Below, in pieces: positions 45,601-54,600 of a DNA stretch of 64,000 nt (its first letter is position 1; the number at the start of each line of letters is the position of its first letter). Location: positions 7,608,437-7,672,436 of the forward strand of contig OU342636.1 of assembly GCA_910589415.1 (NCBI GenBank), read 5' to 3'. Position numbers and translations under genes: made by a program. The notes under the pieces were generated by a model. The model saw only the letters and a list, made by a program, of their open reading frames with translations, did not search any database and was not told the DNA's origin. This DNA is from Malachius bipustulatus (Eukaryota; Arthropoda; Insecta; Coleoptera; Melyridae).

Positions 45601-48600
45601 GATTAGAATGACCAAGTCATCAGCATATGCCTGAACGTCGACACTCAATAGTGAGAGAACGGCTAGAAGATCATCGACGAGAAGGCCCGCGGGTACCCCC
45701 TCGCGGGCCTAAAGTCGATATTCTTCCATCCCAAAGGCAGCCACCGCAGTCTCTTGTTTGTCAAAAGACCTGTCGATCTTGACCAAGATCTGCTGACTTT
45801 CCAGTTTGGTAGGCATACTGGCACGTATCCAACGCCCTTTCCAGACTTTTTAGTAAAAAGGAAGTTAGGCTAGTGGGAGTAATGGGTTTGAGCGACTTTG
45901 GGTGTGGCTCTGTGCGACCTACCTTGGGTATGTATACCACCCTAGTCGCCGACCAGCCGGATGGTATGTAATTTCATGCTAAGCTAGCTCTAAATATCTT
46001 AATTAGAGATGGCATCAATATCTCCAAACCCTTTTGTAGTAAGGCCGGAAATATGTCGTCATCTCCTGGCGATTTGAAAGGTTTGAAGGCGTTTACCGCT
46101 CTTTCACTTGTATGAGTTGTTATGATCGATCGACACACTACCCAATCAGGTTTTTGAGGTCGTTTTTATCGTCCTCCTGTTGGGGGCGGTCGACGATTAG
46201 ACAGAGGCGAACTACCTGGGAAGTGTGTATCTCTTAAGATCTCCAACGTTTCTTCGATTGAGTCCATGTGAGAGCCATTAGGTCGCTTTACCGAACCAAG
46301 CGTCTGTACCGGATCTTTTGAGAGGATCTTGTGGATTCTGTTACTGCTAGGCAGATGCTCTCGCAGAACTTCCTCCAAGACTCCCTTTTAGATCGTCTGA
46401 TCTCCTTATTATATTCCGCTTCAGTACGTTTATGTTTTCCCCAGTTGCCCGTCTCCTTAGCTCGATTGAAGAGTCGTCGAACTTTTTTTCTGCGTTTTTC
46501 TAAATCGTTGTTCCAGCAGTCAACATTTCTGTCGTTTCTCTTCAGCTTTAGTGGACAGTTTTCTCGTGATATGCTGAAATAATCGCGTTCTGGATCTGCT
46601 TCGCCACGATTTCAATTTCATCACGATTTTGGATTGTGGAAATCACAGACCCCATACCAGACCGCAGGGACATCTTGTGCCCCTCCCAATCTGTTCCTTT
46701 AGGGTTGCGATAATGTACCACAGGTCTACGACCTGTTACAATTTGGAAGGTTATTTGTCTGTGATCTGAACAAGATATTTCAGAGGACACTTGACAATTG
46801 GCTATCCTGTTGCTCATAAAAGTGGAGCTGAACGTAATGCCTAGAACCTACTGTTTATTTTTTGTCACGAAGGTTGGCTTAGAGCCGAGGTTGTTTAACA
46901 CCAGTCTATTGCCTATTAAAAAGCTGTAAAGTGACTCACCTCTGTCGTTGGTATTAGTGCTTCCCTAGAGCGCATGGTGGTTTGCCAGTTTTTATTTTAT
47001 TTCAATTTTATTTCGCCAGTTTTACCTAGCCAGGGTTCTTGGATGAGAGCAATATCCAGCTGCTCTTTTTTAAACTTCATGCCAAGCACATAACTGGATG
47101 CTTTGGCGTGTTGAAGGTTAATTTGTATGCATTTAATGTTGGACATTAAGTGCGGTATGGGGGAGGGATTTGTAAGGGGAAAGTGACGGAAGGGATTATG
47201 GAAGCGGTGTTTCTGACTGTAATCTAGATGGATTATCCGCACTATCTCCAGCAAAAGCATTTTTGCTTTTGTTTTTGGGGTACGTTTTACCGTTCCCCCT
47301 TTCTTTGCCTTTTGACGGAGCCTTCCCGTAACGCGAAGTACCTCGGTTAGGCGGTTTATGTGCGCCACCCCTTGAAGGCCCGGCCTTAGGCATGATTAAT
47401 TTCACCGATTGTGGCACGGTGACCGTTGTGTTAGGTGGTTTAATTCCATCGCCTCCAAAGACCTCCTGGTTCCCAGGCGTTTTTATTTTCACGGATCTCC
47501 CGTGTGGGCGAGAGGACCCATCGCGGACTTTTGGGCGGAATTGCACTATTCCTTTTAGTCCGTAATAGGGACGGAATCCCAAGGTTTCCAGGCCCTTCAA
47601 GGACGCATCGTCAATGGCCAACGTCCATGTTTAACCAGGTCCTGATACTTGTCTGATAAGCCTGATGAGGACTGGCACGGGTCTGTACAATTTCAAGGTT
47701 ATGCCATTTGGTCTCTGCAACGCGCCAGCCACCTTTGAAAGACTAATGGAGATGGTACTCCGAGGGCTGACCTGGAAAACATGCCTAGTATACCTGGACG
47801 ATGTCATGGTTATGGGTTCCACTTTTCAAAATCACATCAACAACTTTCAGGAAATGTTCGATCGATTCAGAACTGCCAACCTGCAGCTGAATCCAGAAAA
47901 AATGTTCGCTATTTAAGAAGAAGGTTGAGTTTTTGGGACACAATGTAACTTCTGAAGGAATCCAGACCAGCGAAAGCAAAGTAGCATCGATTCGTGATTG
48001 GCCGACTCCTAAAGACAGACAAAAAGTCGGAAGTTTCCTCGGTTTTTGTACATACTACCGAAGATTTGTCAGAAAATTTGTGGATGTAGCGGCTCCGCTC
48101 CATAAACTCATCGAATTGAAGGCGCGTTTCATCTGGGATGCCAAGTCCGAAAAAAGCTTTGATTTCTAGTCCAATCCTGTCATATCCTCGAAAGAGATCT
48201 TACTACGTAGTAGTAAATACGTACTTGATACCTACTGACGCCAGCAACATCGGGCTAGGTGCTGTTCTATCGCAAGTCCAAGATGGAGAAGAGCAAGTGA
48301 TCGAGTACTATAGCAAGACCTTGACGAAGCCTGAGAGGAACTACTGTACTACCAGGGAAGAATTGTTAGCGATAATCACATCGGTTGAGCATTTAAAAAA
48401 TTATTTGCATGGGAAGGAATTCCTGATCAGAACAGATCATGGCGTACTCACCTGGCTGATGAAGATGAATAACGTAGAAGGTCAGACTGCTAGGTGGATA
48501 GAACGACTAAAGCAGTTGAACTTCAAAATAAAACATCGTGCAGGCAGATTACACCAGAACGCTGATGCGTTATCAAGGAGGCCATGCGTGAAATGCTCAC

Positions 48601-51600
48601 ATTGTGAGCAGATTGAGGATAGCTAGAAGGAAGAGTGCGTCAGAAGGATCATGATCAATGAAGATACAGAATGACCAATAGAGGCATGCAGGAAAGAGCA
48701 AGAGAAAGATGAAGACATTGGAGACATTTTAAAACGAAAAGAAGAAAATGAGCCCGAGACCAACTTGGGCAGAGGTTTCCCCATGTAGTCCAGAATTTAA
48801 AGCTCTATGGTCACAATGGGAGTCCCTGCAAATCGAAAATGGTCTGCTGAAGAGAGCCTGCGAGAGTGCCGACGAGAAAGAAGATCGTCATACAGTTGGT
48901 GGTTCCGAGAAGTAAAGTTCTGAAGATTCTTGAAGTGATCCGTGGGGGTACATCAGGGGCCTTACACAATTATTAAAAGGATAAACGACGTGGTATATCA
49001 GATCCAGCGAAGCGGTGCCCCCAAGCGCAAGATAAAGGTAGTCCACCAGAATCGTCTCCTACTGTGGAGACAGCGAATAAGTTCATTCGAGCGATTCATT
49101 CAAGCGAGGCGCTCGAAAATAAAAGGCGGCATTGTAACGAGAAATAACCCATCTTATTCGCGAACAAGAACAATTCCAATTTATTTGTTTGTTTACTTCC
49201 TCAATTTTTAAGATGGAAATTCATGGAAATGATACTTTCGCAACAATTCCAGTCACATTCCAGGAATAACACATTGACAGCCAATGTGAGTTCTACTACA
49301 TACCAGAATGGTTCCGCGTGCTACTGTTCCTGAACTATCTCACATTTCTAGATTCCGCGGCCAGGGATATGAAGGTGGAGCTGTCGGCGCTCTAGCAGTC
49401 AGTAGTGTCCTGAATGTGAAAGCTGAAATCTGAAGTATACAGAGTAAGGAAGACAGTAGCAGCCAGTGGTGGTATATAGTGTATTGTGACTCAGTGAAGT
49501 ATAGACAAGTGGTGTAATATCTGTGAGTGGAGACAGGAGGACAGCCGATTATTTAGATTGAGATTATAAGTTTATAAGTTGTATTTGTGTTAGAGAATAA
49601 AGACATTTGCAGACTTTAGCAGTGGTTTTATAAGTGTGAGACCCGTAACAATATCTTTAAAATTATTTGCGGTCATAGTCATACTACTGTAGGGAAACTG
49701 GTGACGTGAAAACCCAACCTTACCCCAACTTTATAATACTATTCAGGTGTTCCGGTTCAGTTTATCTTAAACTAATCTGACCCGATTAGTCTTTTTAAAT
49801 TGTCTTGATTTGACTTGCAACAATCTTGACTTCGGCATGTTTCAGTTTTAAACTCTCTTAACCCTTGGTTGGTCTTCATCTTTTTTCCTATTCAGTAAGT
49901 ATATTATGAGCCAATCTGACCTAGATTTTCTTCCATTTCTCTAACCCAGCAAATTTTAAACTTTCGTGCCTAAGAAATCTTCAACTGTTCAACTTTGCTA
50001 TACTGTTCTTATCTTGCGCATCTAAAATTGTCAGCTGCTGTCTCCCAGGCAGGGGTTTGGCTTCAACTAACTGAACTCGACTAGGCCTAAACTAATCCTT
50101 AATTATTAAAGATTACTATTCAATAATGTGTTTTAATCAATTATATGAAGTTCAGATTCACAAACACCAGACGGACCGAAGAGAGTGCGAAAAGTTTTGC
50201 CACAGGATTGTTTGGACGGCAGACCGTTGGAAGTGTCTGGTTTCCATTGCCAACTGAAGAAGATCTAATACTAAGGGTCGGTAAGATTATTTCGGAAGTA
50301 CCAAAGAAATTTTTTTTATTTTTTTTGTAGTTTTACAAAATGTGCAAACACTGGCAGAGCACCGTTAAGAAGAATTCAAAAACAAGAATTGAATATGAAA
50401 AATTCAAAATCAGCGAACTTACCAATAGAACAGTGGACGAAGTTAATAATAGATTGGGTTTTGATAATTCTACTTTAAATTTTAGTGAGTCAATAGTAAG
50501 TTTCTGGATATAAGATAACTGATTGACTCTTTTTGTAGGCGATGTTAAACTAATTTATACGGCATGTGCTTATGAGACTGCCTGGAATGAAAAACAAACC
50601 AGATCGCCATGGTGTTCCGTTTTATCTGTTGCCAATTTCAAGGTGAGATAATCTGACGTCATGCATGCCTTATGGTTTTTACAAAGAATCAAATTGTTTA
50701 TTTCATTTTTTTATAGTTTTTTTGGATTGTTTTTATTTGTTTATTTTTTACTTAATTTAGCCTGCTTAAACCTATTATTAGGTCATTATAAGGATTAGAT
50801 TAGAGATTAGATTAGATTCATCATGAGTGGACCATTGTGACACCTCCACTGCGACCGTAGGTCTATTGCGGCTCACATCTAGCCGTGCTACATTAACCCC
50901 ATCAGGTCAGCCTCTGATGGGGTGAATGTAGAAGCTGACCATCTTGACTGTTGCTAATGTATCCAGGTCCTCCGGTGTGAGAAAGTCTCTCCCGAAGGTT
51001 TGTACTCTGGTTATTCGTCTTCTTTTTTCTCAGGGGAGATTTGTTTCTCCTCCTGGTCCAGTGGAATCGAGTTATTTCTTGGAGTCGGATTAGAACCGAT
51101 CTCCACAGCTTACGAGGCATTTTTGTTTTACACACTCCATGGATGTCCCAGGAGTGGCTGGGAAAGGACCAACCTTTCCCAGCCAGAGAGGAGTACGGCT
51201 CAATACAGCGGGGTGCGCCCGGTGCCCCGAGGTTATGTTTGCCGCTAAGACTGAGCTACCCACAGTCATGAATATCTTCGGCGGGGCAGTCCACGCAGTC
51301 CGGACGGTTAAGTCCCCACATATCTCTCTGTGCGCGAGACATGCTCACGACACAGAGTGATATACGGTTTGACAGAAAGCCCACATTCGGACATTCTCCG
51401 ACGCCATTGCCCCTAGTGCAGACCTTTAATCACGACATGACAACTAGGTTGGGGTCATTGGCAGGATGCTCAACATGTATATACAAGTATCGTTTGAAAA
51501 GTTTCAGGCCTTTTCAAGGAAGACACAGATTTTAAGCCAAGACGAAGTGTATTTCTGGACATATTCTCTACGTAACCCAATACATTTGGTTCAAATGCTT

Positions 51601-54600
51601 TCCCCCACCCTTCAAACCGCCAGAAGCGAGGCCAGAAGATTTTTTTTGGGTAAACTCGAAAAATACCGTTCTAAAATGCTTGCCACCTCAGCATTCGATC
51701 CATATCCTCCCCCTGAGATTTTTTTGCAAATTTGGAAATAGAAAAAATATCAATGAGAGCTATATTGAGTGAATAGGGTGGGTGCGGAAGCAATTCAAAT
51801 TTCAGTTCATGCCATTTTTCTATTCCGAACTTGCAACCACGTACGTGTGCACCCGAGTGTTATCCTGGTGAAACACTACTACTTTCTTCTTGGCCAGGTA
51901 TGGTCGTTTTTCTTGATTTTGACCGTGAATGGTTGATGGTTTCATCTTTCTGAAGGTACTCAATAATAATAATAATCCCTCTGCTGACCCAAAAAAAGTT
52001 GCAATCGCTTTTCCCGCATAAAGAACGATCTTTGCCTTCTTCGGAGCTGGTTCTCCCACCTTGATCCACAGCATCATTGACTGGTGTTTAATATTGGGAG
52101 TATTGGTGATGAACTCGGGTTTCATCGACAGTAATTAAACTTCGCAAAAATTCTGCTGAATTCTTTTTAGACAGCTCAAAACACTCGCGCAACATGTCAA
52201 GCCGTGCTTGCTTTTTTTTAAGCCCAAGTCTTCTGTAAAATCTTTGTGCATCCATTGATTGATATTGATATTGATAGTGAGGGTGTCAGATGTGCTGCGG
52301 CCTATTAAGGTCTATTGTGCCCCCTCTACTCTGCTTCTCTGGTGTGTATTCCCTTCATTACAGCAGCCTCTCCAATTCTGTTTCCCTTAGGAATTTCAGG
52401 ATTTGAAGGGGGTCAAGGCTGGGTAGAGCCTCACCGTTGAGCTGTGTTTATTTATTTATTTTATCAGCCACTCTATACATGGTGTATTCTCAAACTCCAC
52501 AGTGTTGTCCCAGAACATTTCTTCTCTCGCGTTCTAGTGCTCTGCAGTTCGTGAATAGGTGACGAGGTGTCTTGTTTTCTTCCCTGCGGAATCTGCAAAC
52601 GCCATCTTTTTTTATGTCAAGTTTCCTCAGGTGTTCATTGAGCTTGCAATGACCTGTTAGGAATCCCGTTGGCATTATAAGGCTTCCTTCGTTGAGGGTC
52701 AAGAGTTTTCTTGACCTTTCTCTGTTAAAGTTCCCGAAGAGCTTCTTGGATTGCCTCAAGCCTGAGAGGTTTTTCCAACGGACTTCTCTTAGTTTATCTT
52801 CTTCCTTTTGGAGTTCTGCGTTGAAGAACGTGTCTTCAAGGCTACTGAATGGCTCTGGTCCTATGAAGGCAGCTGCTGCTCCTTTTCTTGCCAATGAGTT
52901 GGCACGTTCGTTTCCCTCAATCCCAGTGTGACCTGGTATCCATTTGAGGTAAATTTTGTTCTCTTTGCCTAGTTTGTTGAGTTTTTGTAAAAAATTCCAT
53001 GCCATTTTAGAGCTGATGATAGGAGAGCTCAGCGTTTTTATGGCTGCTCAACTGTCTGTCAGTATTATTGCTATTTCCCTATTTTTATAGTTTCTGTCGA
53101 GGTTTATTTGGGCGCATACTTCTATTGCGTGTAGTTCGAATTGAAGTATGCTTGGGGATGTTCCCATTCGCTCGGAGTAGTTGGTGCCTGGCCCATATAC
53201 TCCTGCCCCAGTTCCCTCGGTGGCCTTTGAGCCGTCTGTGTACCATTTTATTGTTCCTTCTTTAAGAGTGTGTATGGATGTGTTGCTCCATTTCTCTTTT
53301 GTAGATAGTTCCATGATGAAGTTTTCTTGAAGCTGAATTTCTTGACAGTTTTGTCTTTTGGCATTAGCAGGAGGTTCTTGCAGACGTTCAAGGGTTGATT
53401 CCCATCGGTCCGTAGTCCACCCCTGATTCCCATTCTGGACATTCTGAGTTGAGCCTCTGCGACACTTCTCTCTATCACTAATGTCCGTATTCATCAAACT
53501 TAAAAATATAACTCTGGAGTTATATTTTGAATTTTCTGACAGCTGATTGGTCTAATGCTCAAACCCTATGAACGCTACGAATTCTAAACCAATGACATGT
53601 TCCAAAATATAACCCCATGGCCCAGAGGTTATATTTATTGATGAATACGGGCATAAGTGTAGTGGTGTGAGATCTAAGAATACTTCCATTGCTGCTGTTG
53701 GGCATGTTCTCATTGCTCCTTAGGTCTCACTAGCATGGTGTACATCCAACGTACAATGGATGGGTTGCAACCCCATGCATTCCCCGCCATTCTTCTGCAC
53801 ACCATGAGTACGGATGTGGCTTTACTTACTGTTCCGCTCAAGTGCTTGTTCCACAGTAGCTTCTTATCCAGTGTTATTTACACATATTTAACTTCTACCT
53901 TCCATTCCAACTCGACTTCATTTAAGTCGATTGTTTTGAGGTTTGGAAGCTTGTTTTTTCTTGTGAATGGTATCAGTGTAGTTTTTGTAGAGTTGATGTT
54001 TAGTCCTATTTCCTGACACCATTTCAAGGTTATCTTTAATCCCCTCTGCACTATGTCGCAGAGTGTTCCTTCATATTTTTCTCTGACCATGATCACGATA
54101 TCATCGGCATACCCGATGCAAGTGATGCCGTTCTCGGTGAGTAACCCGAGGAGCTCGTCTACGACCGCAGGCTCGAAAAAGTCTACGACCTTTTGTTGTC
54201 TTCACCTGGATGGTGTCATCGCCCACCTTGGTTTCAATTATTCTCGTGGACAGCATTTATTGAATCCAATGGAATGTTGTGCTGTTTATGCCTTTTTTAA
54301 TTAGGACTTTCTTGATACCATCGCAAGAGGTATTGTCGAATGCTCCTTATATGTCTAGAGAGGTGCAAATGGCCGTTTCGTTGTACTCCAGTGTGTCCTG
54401 AATCTTTTCTGTCAACTCATACAAGGCGGTCTCTGTTGATCTGCCCGCTCTGTACGCGTGCTGACTTGGGTGTAACGGTCCCCTGTTCAGTGTTTTCGTT
54501 CTGATGTGGTTGTCGATGATTTTCTCCATCACCTTTAGTAAGAAAGATGTAAGACAGATGGATCTAAATGACTTCGGGAGGGTGGTATCCTTTCTTCCTG

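Larger units (their letters stand above)
44020..47669 (-). mobile_element. LINE-C, R1/LOA/I-like non-LTR retrotransposon, near full span but decayed
   Basis: Minus strand. From 5' (47,669) to 3' (44,020): end of a gag-like ORF1 (47,621-47,196), endonuclease (47,260-46,548), linker (46,378-46,166), RT with AYADD (45,648-45,298), RNase H (44,900-44,380) and a Cys/His C-terminus (44,356-44,090), then a short 3' UTR with a GATTAGATTTA tail near 44,020. Frame breaks occur between blocks. Its 5' end abuts a Gypsy pol fragment at 47,670. Confidence 0.82.

Noticed and set aside
50902..51370. Small ORFs on both strands in a GC-rich stretch as host genes
   Set aside because: Motif order matches LINE-D's 5' part and the 3' end of LINE-C; no splice support.
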